Source: Davidsoniella eucalypti
Taxonomy: Eukaryota; Ascomycota; Sordariomycetes; Microascales; Ceratocystidaceae
Direction: 5' to 3'
NCBI GenBank assembly: GCA_004009845.1
Contig: RMBW01000016.1
Span: 124,001-188,000, forward strand
Length of the DNA stretch: 64,000 nucleotides
The first letter of the stretch is position 1; each line of letters starts with the position of its first letter. Shown here piece by piece: positions 36,246 to 48,437 of this stretch. Below the pieces are notes generated by a model. It had not been told where the DNA came from, made no database searches, and worked only from the letters and a program-made list of their open reading frames with translations. Position numbers and translations under genes: made by a program.

Positions 36246-36328
36246 TTTACAAACCCTAGCGTCGTATGATCTTAGTGATTTAGGTAGACGTTAAATATAA
36301 TCAAATCAAATCAAATTTACAAACCCTA
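36246..36328 (+). mobile_element. 57-nt family 2 insertion with 13-bp target duplication
   Basis: TTTACAAACCCTA is present at 36246-36258 and 36316-36328. The insert between is only the family 2 3' end (GTCGTATGATCTTAGTGATT to the TCAAA-unit tail). Confidence 0.75.
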
Positions 36329-36337
36329 AGATATAGT

Positions 36338-36487
36338 ACTAGTTCTTCAGGGCTAGGGGTTGTCCCGAATAGACAAAGCTATTGAGTTTGTCGAGCAGAG
36401 GACTTTAAATATCTGTCCGGTAACCAATCCGCCATTGTATGATCTTAGTGATTTAGATAGACATTAAATATAATCAAATCAAATCAT
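36338..36487 (+). repeat. Family 2 retroelement 3' end, second copy
   Basis: It starts at ACTAGTTCTTCAGGGCTAGG and ends ATAATCAAATCAAATC, matching 1595-1750 and the reverse complement of 63636-63800. It lies next to the 57-nt insertion in the same orientation. Confidence 0.65.
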
Positions 36488-38321
36488 ATAGATGGGTCTG
36501 AAAATGTCTTTGTTTGGTGAAAACTGCTTTATTGTAAGAAGCGGATTGCTTGAGCATATCTGTACGCCAGCCAATTAGTCTACTCGTGATTCAGATGTTC
36601 ATGCAATTTGACCTTTACTACTAGGGCTACTATATATTTGTATAAAATCTATCTGTTTTGTAATGCGAATGCCGCGGAGGAAAAGTCTGATAATTCTGCC
36701 TCACAACTTGACGTAAGTGTGGATCTAAGTAATCGTGATAGGATTCCGCTTTCATTGACCACAGCCCACAGAAGGAGTCATGGAAGACGAGATTTGACGC
36801 TAGATCCTACTGTTGATGATGTGAGGGTTTTATTAGCATATGCTACTGGTAGTATATATATCTAGCCATTTTCTGTATGTTCTACTGTCGTTTGTGTCTA
36901 TTGTATTGCTGATTCTTTTCTCAAAGGCCCTTCGAACTACGGAAGAGGTCACCGATGGCGCCAGAGGGCGGGGCGGTGAAGAAGCTTTTTGATGGTCCTT
37001 GGGCGGTGGGATTGAAGAACCGAACTTGCTCAACTGTGCAATGCAAGTGGAGAGGTGAACAGAAACGCTAAGCCAAACGAGAACCTTGTCGTGTGTGTAT
37101 CGCTATGTATGAATCCGCTGCAACGGCGTCTGTCATGAAAGACGGACTACAGGTTGGATCGTAGACAGACGGGCACGGGCACAATGGTGGTAGTGATGGA
37201 CATGCAAACTACAGATTCCGTGATATATGGTTGACTTTGGCTGTCTCTACTCACCGTACGTACATACACCGCGGTCTATTGATTAATAGCACTCTTTATC
37301 ACTACAGCAAGCTGGAGAGACCACGCATTAGCGGAATTTGTTGAGCCGCGTCAGAGCTGTAGGCAAACAAGAAGAAGGCCCTTCGGCTTCTTGTTGGCCT
37401 CCAGGTCTCCATCACAAAGTACACTATCACTAAAACTGGATCGACAGAATCCACTGGCGGCTTGAAATTTCTTCACAATGGTGGGTTCTCAGGTCCAAAA
37501 GCCAGGTAGAGTCTAGGCCTTTGCAAGTAAGAAAACGCAGAAAATGTATGAGATGAAGAAAAAGCCGGTGCGGCTCCCAAATTGAGCCCAAATTAAGACC
37601 AAAAAAAGCTCTGCCTGCAAATCCCGCCGTTGGCCGCATCCGGAGTCCATTTTTCAAAACGAGCCAATCAGCGTCCGAGGGGTCGTTTTTACAACCCATG
37701 CAATTGGAGCTAAGTCAGCCCCGCCAAAGAAAAACTGGCAGGAAGAAAAAAATTGTTATCGATTAACGGCAGAAAAAAAAATTAAAAAATTAAACAAGAG
37801 GATAGAAACAATTCACACGGTTAAAAGGCGAAGCTCGCCACCGACTCGCCAGTAGTCTGTTTTCGTCCTTTCTTCTTTTTCTCCCTTCTCCTTCTCCTCC
37901 TCCTCTTCTTCTCCAGATTCCACGACGAATTGCTGCGGTTTGGCCCTTTCGCGAGAACCTGGAGAAAAAGCAGAAGAGACCCAGACGAACCAGAACTTCA
38001 AGATACCACGCTCATCACTTCTTTGCCCAAGAAAGAAGCTGACGGACATCTTCCAGAAACCCTGAATCATCTCGAATCTTAGTAGCTCTCTCCATATTCT
38101 CAAGATAATACAGCCAATTGACATATTCTGCTATCTGTTACTTTGCCTGCTCGACGGCCTTTCTTTTCGTCACGTGAAATCTGCTTTTGCAACTGCCTCA
38201 TCTGGCTTTGCTCGTTTGTTCTGCTCCCGCAAAGCTATCGAGATACTTCTTCTCGGCCACTTATTTGCTTTATTGGCCCCTCCTCAACATACTCTATCTT
38301 TCTTACATATCCCCTCACACA
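36488..38321. other. Intergenic stretch and promoter region of URA2
   Basis: No gene is supported. A pyrimidine-rich tract at about 37860-37918 (TTTCTTCTTTTTCTCCC, then CTCCTCCTCCTC) lies about 400 bp before the URA2 ATG, as is common in highly expressed fungal genes. A 45-codon in-frame extension upstream of the ATG starts at a non-ATG codon and is taken as leader. Confidence 0.45.
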
Positions 38322-41300
38322 ATGGCCTCTATCAAGCCCCCGGCTTCGTCCAAGCTGACTAAGACCGACGATGGCCGCCTTATCTGCCTCGAGCTGCACG
38401 ATGGTGCCTCGTACCAAGGCTACAGCTTTGGTGCTCAAAAGACGGTTGCTGGAGAGCTCGTCTTCCAGACCGGAATGGTCGGCTACCCTGAGTCGGTGAC
38501 AGACCCTTCGTACCGTGGCCAGATCCTGGTTATCACCTTCCCCCTCGTCGGCAACTATGGCGTGCCTGATCGCACGGCTATGGACGAGTTGCTGCGGGAC
38601 GTGCCGGCTCACTTCGAGTCCAACAGTATCCACGTCGCTGGTCTTGTCGTTGCTGGCTACTGCGGCGAGGATTACTCTCACTACCTGGCTACCTCGTCAT
38701 TGGGTGCCTGGCTCAAGGAGCAGGGCATCCCCGCCATCTACGGCGTGGACACCCGTGAGCTGACTAAGCGCATCCGTGAGAACGGCAGCACCCTGGCCCG
38801 CCTCCGCATGCACAAGTCGCCTGCTGTTGGCGACAGCCTTGAGTACGTTACCAAGGCCCTGCCTCTGGAGGACTTTGAGGAGATCGAGTGGAGCGATCCC
38901 AACGCCGCCAACCTGGTTGCCCAGGGTAAGTTTCTTATACCACACTTTCACCCTATCAGGCTTTTGCTACTTAGCCTGGCCTTGATCTGCTCTTTCTATT
39001 ACTCACAACCCCTGTATTCACTGCGGCTAACCCCACTCGCATTTATAGTCTCCATCAAGGAGCCCAAGCTCTACAAGCCCCCCACTGATGTTGCTCGCAA
39101 GCACTCTTCCGGCCGCACTCTCAGAGTCCTGTGCCTGGATGTCGGTATGAAGTTCAACCAGCTTCGCTGCCTGCTGAAGCGCGGTGTTGAGGTCTTGGTC
39201 GTCCCCTGGAACCACGATATCTCCAAGGAGACTGATTACGATGGTCTTTTCCTGTCCAACGGTCCCGGTGACCCCTCGGTCCTGGCCGAGACCTCTAAGA
39301 ACATTGCCGCTGCGCTGGAGTCTGCCAAGACCCCCATCTTTGGTATCTGCCTGGGTCACCAGCTGCTTGCTCGTGCTTCTGGTGCTCGCACCGAGAAGAT
39401 GAAGTTCGGTAACCGTGGCCACAACATTCCTTGCACCAGCCTGGTCACCGGCAAGTGCCACATCACTTCCCAGAACCACGGTTACGCCGTTGATGTTTCC
39501 TCTCTGACTGAGAACTGGAAGGAGCTGTTCGTTAACGCCAACGACGGTTCTAACGAGGGTATCATGCACACCAGCAAGCCTTTCTTCAGTGTCCAGTTCC
39601 ACCCAGAGAGCACTCCCGGTCCTCGCGACACCGAGTTCCTCTTCGATGTGTTCCTGAACTCTGTTGAGAAGTGCTCCAACGACCCTACTGCCCTGAACTC
39701 TTCTGTTTCTTTCCCCGGTGAAATCACTAGCGAGTCTGATATCCCTAGCCGCGTCCACGTCAAGAAGGTTCTGATTCTGGGCTCTGGTGGTCTGTCTATT
39801 GGCCAAGCCGGTGAGTTCGACTACTCTGGTTCGCAGGCTATCAAGGCCCTGAAGGAGGAGGACATCTACACTGTTCTGATCAACCCCAACATTGCCACTA
39901 TCCAGACCTCCAAGGGTTTGGCTGACAAGGTCTACTTCCTGCCCGTCAATGCCACCTTTGTCCGCAAGGTCATTCTCCACGAGAAGCCTGACGCCATCTA
40001 CTGCACTTTCGGTGGTCAGACTGCTCTGTCTGTCGGTATCCAGCTGAAGGATGAGTTCGAGAAGCTGGGCGTCAAGGTTCTGGGTACTCCCATTGATACC
40101 ATCATCACCACTGAGGATCGTGAGCTATTCGCTCGTAGCATGGACTCCATCGGCGAGAAGTGCGCCAAGTCTGCCTCTGCCAACAACGTCACCGAGGCTC
40201 TTCACGTCGTCAAGGAAATCGGCTTCCCTGTCATTGTCCGCGCCGCCTATGCTCTTGGTGGCCTGGGCTCTGGCTTTGCCAACAACGAGCAAGAGCTTAC
40301 CGATCTGTGCAACAAAGCCTTTGCTGCCTCTCCCCAGGTCCTCATTGAGCGCTCTATGAAGGGCTGGAAGGAGATTGAGTACGAAGTTGTTCGCGATGCC
40401 CAAGACAACTGCATCACTGTCTGCAACATGGAGAACTTCGATCCTCTCGGTATCCACACTGGTGACTCTATTGTCGTCGCTCCTTCGCAGACTCTGTCTG
40501 ATGATGACTACAACATGCTGCGTACTACTGCCGTCAACGTCATCCGTCACCTTGGTGTCGTTGGTGAATGCAATATTCAATATGCCCTGAATCCTGACTC
40601 TAAGGAGTACTGCATCATTGAGGTCAACGCTCGTCTGTCACGTTCGTCTGCTCTGGCGTCCAAGGCTACCGGCTACCCTCTTGCCTTCATCGCTGCCAAG
40701 CTAGGTCTGGGTATTCCCCTCAAAGACATCAAGAACTCAGTCACCAAGTCCACTTGCGCCTGCTTCGAGCCTTCTCTGGATTACTGCGTCGTCAAGATGC
40801 CCCGCTGGGATCTGAAGAAGTTCACTCGCGTGTCGACCCAGTTGGGCTCGTCGATGAAGTCTGTCGGTGAGGTCATGAGTGTTGGTCGCACCTTCGAGGA
40901 GGCCATCCAGAAAGCTATCCGCTCCATTGACTTCCACAACCTGGGCTTCGGCGAGACTCCTGCTGCTCTTATGTCTATTGATGATGAACTGCAAACTCCC
41001 TCTGACCAGCGTCTATTTGCTATCGCCAACGCCATGCACAACGGTTACACCGTTGACAAGATCTGGGAGCTGACCAAGATTGACAAGTGGTTCTTGAACA
41101 AGCTGAAGGGCCTGAGCAACTTCGCCATTGAGATGGGCAAGCTCAACACCAGCCATATCGAGGCTCACCCCGGTCTACTTCTAGAGGCCAAGCGCCTTGG
41201 TTTCTCTGATCGCCAACTGGCCAAGTTCTGGAGCTCTAACGAAATCTCTATCCGCAAGCTGCGCTCCGAATTCCAGATCAAGCCCTTTGTGAAGCGTATT

Positions 41301-44300
41301 GATACTGTGGCTGCCGAGTTCCCTGCCTCGACTAACTACTTGTATCTGACTTACAATGCCACCGAAAGCGACGTTGAGTTCAATGACAATGGTGTCATGG
41401 TTCTTGGCTCCGGTGTTTATCGTATTGGTTCGTCTGTCGAGTTTGATTGGTGCTCGGTCCGTGCAATTCGCACTCTGCGCAGCATGAACTACAAGACTAT
41501 CATGGTCAACTACAACCCTGAGACTGTCTCTACCGATTACGACGAGGCCGACAAGCTGTACTTTGAGAACATCAACCTCGAGACCATTCTTGACATATAC
41601 GAGCTGGAGAAGTCGATCGGTGTGCTTGGTGCCATGGGTGGTCAGACCCCTAACAACATTGCTCTGCCTCTACTACGTGCGGGTGTCAAGTACCTGGGCA
41701 CTTCTCCTGAGATGATTGACACTGCCGAGAACCGTTACAAGTTCTCCCGTATGCTTGACAGCATTGGTGTTGATCAGCCTACCTGGAAGGAGCTGACCAG
41801 CTTCGATGAGGCTCGCCGGTTCTGCGCGGCTGTTTCTTATCCCGTTTTGGTTCGTCCCTCATACGTTCTATCTGGCGCTGCCATGAACACCGTGTACTCA
41901 GAGAAGGATCTCGAGAGCTACCTGGCTCAGGCTGTTAATGTCTCTCGTGAACACCCCGTTGTCATCACCAAGTACATCGAGAACGCCAAGGAGATTGAGA
42001 TGGACGCTGTCGCCTTGAACGGTAAGACTGTAGGCCATTTCATCTCCGAGCACGTTGAGAACGCTGGTGTCCACTCTGGTGACGCTACTCTCATTCTGCC
42101 CCCTCAGGATCTCGAGAAGACCACCATTGCCCGTATCGAAGAGGCTACCCGCAAGATTGGTGCTGCTCTGAACGTCACCGGTCCCTTCAACATCCAGTTC
42201 ATTGCCAAGGACAACGACATCAAGGTTATCGAGTGCAACGTTCGTGCCTCACGTTCGTTCCCCTTCGTTTCCAAGGTCATGGGCGTTGATCTCATCGAGA
42301 TGGCCACCAAGGCTATCATGGGCAAGCCTTTCCAGGAGTACCCTCCCACCGATCTGCCTCCTCAGTGCGTTGGTGTCAAGGTTCCTCAGTTCTCTTTCTC
42401 GCGTCTGTCTGGTGCTGATCCTGTTCTGGGTGTCGAGATGGCTTCTACCGGTGAGGTTGCCTGCTTTGGTGTCGACAAGTACGAGGCTTACCTCAAGGCA
42501 CTGATCTCCACTGGCTACAAGGTTCCCGAGAAGAACATTCTGCTTTCCGTTGGTTCGTACAAGGACAAGCAGGAGATGCTTCCCTCGATCCAGAAGCTCC
42601 AGAAGCTAGGCTACAACTTGTTTGCAACCTCTGGTACTGCTGATTTCCTGCAGAGCCACGATATTACCGTCAAGTACCTGGAGGTTCTCGGCGATGATGA
42701 GGACAAGAGCTCTGAGTTCTCTCTTACTCAGCATCTGGCTAACAACATGATTGATCTGTACATCAACCTCCCTTCCAGCAACAAGTACAGACGTCCTGCC
42801 AGCTATATCAGCAAGGGTTACCAGACTCGTCGTATGGCTGTCGACTACCAGGTTCCTCTGGTCACCAACGTCAAGAACGCCAAGATCTTGATTGAGGCTC
42901 TCGCTCGTCACTTCTCTATGGATGTCAGCCGTCGCGATTGCCAGTCTAGCAACAAGACTCTTGTTTTGCCTGGTCTGATCAACATCGCTGCCTTTGTTCC
43001 TGGCATTGTGTCGCCTAACAACAGCGACTTCGAGGCCCTTGCCAAAGCCTCGGTTGCCTCCGGTTTCACCATGATCCGTGCCATGCCTCTGGGCGTTACC
43101 GGCTCGATCACTGACGCTATCAGCCTGAAGCAGGCTCAGAACAACACCCCGTCTGGGGCCTGTGACTGGAACTTGTCGGTTTCGGCGAACTCTAGCAACG
43201 CCAATCTGATTAGCCAGGTCACCGGCGAGGTCGGCTCGCTGTTCATTCCCTTCAACCAGCTTTCTGGAAACATCAGCAAGGTCGCTGCCGTCAGCGCTCA
43301 CTTTGACTCTTGGCCCTCTTCCAAGCCCATTGTCACTGACGCTAAGCAAACTGACTTGGCCTCGATTCTCCTGCTGGCTAGTCTGCATGGCCGCCACATC
43401 CACGTTACCTCCGTCACCACTAAGGACGATATCCGCCTAATTTCGCTCAGCAAGGCCAAGGGTCTCAAGGTTACTTGCGATGTCTCCGTGTACTCGCTAT
43501 TCCTGACCTCTGATGAGGCTGGCGACAAGTTCCCTTCCAAGGAGGACCAGGCTGCTCTCTGGAGCAACATTAAGACCATCGATGTTTTCAGCATTGGTAG
43601 CTTGCCTTACCAGGCTGCTGCCTCTGTCTCCAAGACCCCCGATGTCACTGCCGGTATCAGCGAGGCTCTGCCTCTGCTTTTAAGTGCTATCTCTGATGGC
43701 CGCCTGACCATTGAGGATATTAAGCTGCGTCTATATGACAACCCGAAGGAAATCTTCGAGCTGCACGAGCAATACAGCACCTCTATCGAGGTCGAGCTTG
43801 ACCGTGTTGTCCCAGTCTCTGCTACCTCGGCTTTCGCCGGTCGTGTTCTGCGTGGCGCCGTTCAGCGCGTCACTTTCCATGGCCGTACTGTCTGCCTTGA
43901 CGGCCGCGCTCTGGACACTCCTCCCAACGGTCAAGACATGTCTTCTCACCGCCGCCCTATCCTCTCGCCTGCTCTGCCTCCCGTGCACCAGTCAATTGCT
44001 TCGGCTACCGAGGGTGAGAGCTTCCCAGGTCGTCGTTTGTCTCTACTGTCGTCCGCTCGTCCTCGTTCGCGCATGCAGGAGCTGACATCTTCTCCCATTA
44101 CTGGCCATGCTCCTACTTTTGACGATGCTCCTCTACCTCCTCCTATGAGCCTGTCTAGCTCTACTATCTCCGTCCCCTACTCGGCTTCGTTCAAGGACGC
44201 TTCTATTCTGTCTGTCAAGCAGTTCCGCAGATCTGATCTGCACATCCTGTTCACCCTAGCTCAGCAGATGCGCCTGGGTGTTCAGCGTGAGGGTGTTCTA

Positions 44301-45183
44301 AACATTCTGCGCGGCAAGGTTCTGGCAACTCTCTTCTACGAGCCTTCTACCCGCACTTCGTGCTCGTTTGATGCGGCCATGCAGCGTCTGGGTGGTCGCG
44401 TTGTTAATGTTGCGACTGGCTCCTCGTCGGTCAAGAAGGGTGAAACTCTACAGGATACCCTACGCACCATGGCTTGCTATGCTGATGGTATTGTCCTGCG
44501 TCACCCCGAGGAGAGCTCTGTTGACATCGCTCGCAAGTACAGCCCTGTCCCCGTCATTAACGGTGGTAACGGCTCCAAGGAGCACCCTACTCAGGCTTTC
44601 CTAGATCTGTTTACTATCCGTGAGGAGCGTGGTACCGTCGAGGGTTTGACCATCACCTTCATTGGTGATCTGAAATACGGCCGTCCTGTCCACTCTCTGG
44701 TGTACCTGCTCCGCCACTATAACGTTCGCGTGAACTTAGTTGCCCCCAAGGGCCTGGGTCTTCCTGAGGATGTCCGCCAGCAACTGATCTCTGCTGGTCA
44801 GCTCGTCAGCGAGTCGGAGACTCTGACATCGGAGATCCTGGCCAACTCGGATGTTCTGTACTGCACTCGCATCCAGCGTGAGCGTTTTCCCAGCGAGGAG
44901 GATTACCAGCGTGTCAAGGGCTCCTACGTCATCAACAACAAGACTCTGTCTATGGCTAAGCCTAACTGTGTTATCCTACACCCTCTGCCTCGTGTCGATG
45001 AGATCGCTGAGGAGGTCGACTTCGATCATCGCGCTGCCTACTTCAGACAAGTAAGTGCCAAATCTGCCCTTTTGCGGCATCGAGTGAAGTAATACGATAT
45101 CAGACATACTAACAAGTTATTTCTTTTAGATGCGCTACGGCCTGTACTGCCGCATGGCTCTACTAGCTCTTGTCCTGGCTTAA
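38322..45183 (+). CDS. URA2: Multifunctional CPSase-ATCase of pyrimidine synthesis (2219 aa, three exons)
   Basis: Exons 38322-38925, 39049-45050 and 45130-45183 join in frame (GTAAGT donors). The first intron (123 bp) has no stop and so hides in the open frame. The enzyme makes carbamoyl phosphate from glutamine, bicarbonate and ATP, then carbamoyl aspartate, the first steps of UMP synthesis. Order: glutaminase small chain with the catalytic triad visible as GICLGHQ (C302) and FHPES (H386, E388); two CPSase synthetase halves (about 430-1480), each with ATP-grasp; an MGS-like regulatory domain (about 1360-1500); a dihydroorotase-like domain from about 1508 (LPGLINIAAFVPG) lacking the His-x-His metal site; and ATCase with FYEPSTRTSCSF (about 1964) and HPTQAF (about 2047). 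Length fits yeast Ura2 and Aspergillus pyrABCN. The start MASIKPPASS follows a CT-rich leader. The last 17 residues come from exon 3. Confidence 0.97.
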
Positions 45184-46059
45184 ATTGGCTTTGGGCTTTA
45201 CATTTTCACACTGACATATTCCATGATTTTTCCCATCATTAACAGTCTCTTATCTTGCTTTTTTGTTCTTGGGCGTCTAAAAAGGCACACTGGATATAGA
45301 TTGTTATCTGTTTCTTTCTTCTTTACATTTTTTTCTAGGTTTGCATCGGCATCTGCGGGTTTTCTTCGTTACAACTTGTTGGGATATACTGTATGATCTT
45401 CTTTTTTTTCTTTTTCCGTTTTTTTTCTTACAAATATCTTCTCACATTTTCATTGTTGTGTGATAAAAGAGAGGCCACCATGAATGGAAACGGATGGACT
45501 CCGATATAAGCATACATGTATAGGGATATGACATTTATAAATGACTTTCGTAGACTACGTAATAGCATAGATCGCGTACGCTCCGGGTTATACCGTCATG
45601 TGTACGTGGTGCGTATATGCGTTATGTGTGTCGTACGCAGTTGTGATTTGTTGTATCCGTTTTGTTACATTTATGGCAATTTGGTTTTTTTTTCATCTAG
45701 GAGAGGGGAAGCTATTTCAATTTTTTAGAGGGCTGGTTTGCTGCGTTTGGTTGTTTTATACAGGGCGTTGGTTATATATTTGGCTAGGTTTTTTATCAGA
45801 CGGGGTGGGATATTTCGTTGGCTTCTTGTTTGCATCATACTCAACATTATCATAGTTATCACATATCGCAGAATTTCGATATATAGAGGTATCAGTTCTC
45901 TTCGACAGAAAAACAGGCTGTCTGCAACACCATATTATATTATTATCTTTATCACTCTTTCATTTCTGCCGCCGGTTTTCCATTGTCTTCAATTTGCCTA
46001 GGGGGAAATGAACCCCTGGGCGGATAACACCGTCTTCTGATTGTTCTCTTCCGTATTCA
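45184..46059. other. Intergenic stretch downstream of URA2
   Basis: T-rich 3' flank and AT-rich sequence. Frames of up to 87 codons overlap each other in different frames and carry no motif. Confidence 0.45.
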
Positions 46060-46393
46060 TTGACTCTAAGTTGTCGTTGACCATGAGACTAGCATGTACA
46101 ACCACCTAGTTGATATACAAGGAAGTGTTGTCCCCGTTTGTCTTGGTGATGTTGCTATAGAGCAAAATCTCTGTGTTAATTCCAGGATCAGCAAACATAT
46201 GCTTTTGTGGTCATACGGGGGCAAGTGGAACATTAATGACAACCTGCAAAACTTCAAGAGTTGGGCCTCAGTCATGAGGATATCAGAAAACAGAATCTAC
46301 TCTATAATGAAGATTGCGATGACAAAAGTTCCACAAACAACATTCATTGTGATGGATAAATGCAGACGAAAAGGCCAAAAAGGCCAATCATGA
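46060..46393 (+). pseudogene. Decayed fragment of the kinase-like family
   Basis: The frame from about 46079 reads YNHLVDIQGSVVPVCLG and then NLCVNSRISKHMLLWSYGG, matching the kinase-like end of the protein at 58024-60825 (YDRLYSLQGSIVPVCLGYIS, HILLMSYSGR). A frame shift follows, because the catalytic-loop equivalent (EDIRKQNLLYNED at about 46278-46317) lies in another frame. A stop sits 4 codons upstream of the start of similarity. The usual HGD has become an ED-type sequence. The nuclease and coiled-coil parts are absent. It is a dead remnant. Confidence 0.7.
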
Positions 46394-46399
46394 AGATCT

Positions 46400-46491
46400 A
46401 ATGGGCTGTACTGCTCTCGTTCTTATAGCCATCTTGATGTTGCTGAGCTGTTGGCTGATAATGGAGCAGATATCAATCGTGCTGATTTTGT
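46400..46491 (+). pseudogene. Single ankyrin-repeat remnant
   Basis: The frame from 46400 reads SHLDVAELLADNGADINRAD, the textbook ankyrin consensus, with a degraded first half. It follows the kinase-like relic within 10 bp. There is no neighbouring repeat and no start codon. Confidence 0.65.
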
Positions 46492-48437
46492 GAGATTCTT
46501 GGTCCAGAAAAGGCGCCATTACCAACCTACGGACTACATACATATACACATATTCCTGTGCTTCACTATCTGGCATGCCATCCGTCACCAGTTGCCGGTC
46601 ATCCAAGAGTTGGCTTGAGATTACTAGCTGACTTGTGTCTCGTCGAAAGATCTCCAGAGACGGTGGCGGTATCCCAAAATGGCAATGCAGATCTAGGGTA
46701 GGGTTAACTAGGCAAAGTGGCGATAGGAATCCCAAATCTATATACATATGTATATCTCGGGATTGTGAACTATTAAATAAGCCTGTAGGCGTTATTGCGA
46801 TTCCCATATGTAAATCGGGCAAAGGCACAGATCGACGTTGACAAAAGAAATTGGGAGAGATTTGGGGTGAATCAAAGACATGGATGGTGCCGCGAGTTGA
46901 GGATTTTGAGGGATTTCAGGTGAAAGATCCAGCAATGCAATATTGCTTGATGTGGACATTATGGATTATTGAGGCTGCCTAGTTATCAAGCAATGCCTGC
47001 TTTGGTATTTCACTTTTAGGGCTCTTGAGATAGTGCTTTGATAGCAATAAGGCAACTGAAACATTGCATGTGAAGTAGAGAGGTTGAGACGTGTTAAGAC
47101 ATAGGCATGAGGGTTTGTCCCATAACACGTAGGCTAAAACAAATAGTGCCTGAATCAGTATCGATAGTAAATCGTATTCATCATATTAGATGACAATATT
47201 CAGCCTACCGGAACGTTTCGGAAATTCTTTCCGAAAGAATAAAAAGGGCAAAAAAAAGACAGAAAACGTGGGTGTTGCGTAAATAAAGAGCCGCAAATTT
47301 TTGGCAGACAATGTAACGCCAAGAACAAATAAAGTAGCTTTCGTTTTTTTTTTGGGCTGTTTTACAGAATACGAGCAAACAAAGACAAGCCAGACGCGAG
47401 CAGCAAACAAGAAGGGAGGCGGTAGACGAGACGACCAAGCCGCAGGATAGGGCTCAAAGTACCAGTCAAGAGGTAGACGTTACATGTAATCGAATCAGAG
47501 CCTACCAATATCTGTACTGATGCTCAATGCAAGAAAGAAAGAAAGAAAGAGTTGCCGGTTTCTGCCTGTTCGTGTCAATGCTCTCCTTGCATCGACAGAG
47601 CAATGGGCAGTAGGCAGCTACTAAAGTACATCTATTGCTGTGCTGTCTTTTCTTTTCTTTCATGCAGCCTCTGGTTGATCAGTTCTAGAGTGTATAATTC
47701 TTTATTTTCTACGACCTCGGCCATCCGATCTCGTCTTGCCTCATGTTCTCTGGTAATCTGTCCGTCTGTGCATTTCGACACTGTGGCCTGGATCTGCACC
47801 CAAAATCCCCAATTTCGAGGGCTCTCAGACTCCGTCCGACCAAAAGTTATAGCGTATCCTGTCCTAGAAGCGATCAGACTCTGCCAGAATTTTCCGTCGA
47901 TCCTCCACGTTTTGCATCGAAATTGACAACGGCACAAAGTCCAGGGCCCTCTGGCCACTCTTTAGGTCGTCTTCTGTCTTTGCCACTCTTGTAGATATCT
48001 GCGTTTGTTTGGAGGCCTAGACTCGTTTGCTGTATGCTGTCCTGGCTGCAGAAACAAGGCCCCATCCGGTCATAGCTGAGCGCCAACTCTGGTTCCAGCC
48101 TTTGTCTAATCGTCTCTGTTGCACTGCGACACTGCTGCAGCTACCGCCCACGGAAGCGAGTGCCAGGTCTTGGCCGTCCCATAGTCGTCGTTGGATTGCC
48201 ATCGTTGGATCTGGTCGCCCGCCTGCATCTCGTGTTCACGCAGGCAGGTTTTCCTCCCCTTCTCTTGCCTTTCTTTTTTTTTTCCGCGAAAACACTTCGT
48301 TCTCGTGTTCTTATTTGTAGCCTTGCCGTGCAGGAGCAAGAGAGAGTCTCTACCCCCAAAGACTATCGCGATCCCGTCCCGGAATCAGCTGAACGCCCTC
48401 TCCCGCCACGATCCGCTACGCTGCTCCGATCCTCGCC
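46492..48437. other. Intergenic stretch and leader of the 48438 gene
   Basis: No supported gene before about 47500. From 47550 on the DNA is CT-rich with many short frames, consistent with a long 5' leader and promoter. A small microsatellite of GAAA units lies at about 47530-47550. Confidence 0.4.

Noticed and set aside
39027..39980. Long minus-strand frame of 317 codons opposite URA2, and similar ones at 42606-43403 and 40125-40580
   Set aside because: They are antisense shadows of a highly codon-biased conserved gene and carry no motif.
45598..46001. Overlapping frames rich in Phe/Tyr/Ile downstream of URA2
   Set aside because: They follow from T-rich 3' flanking DNA and overlap each other in different frames.
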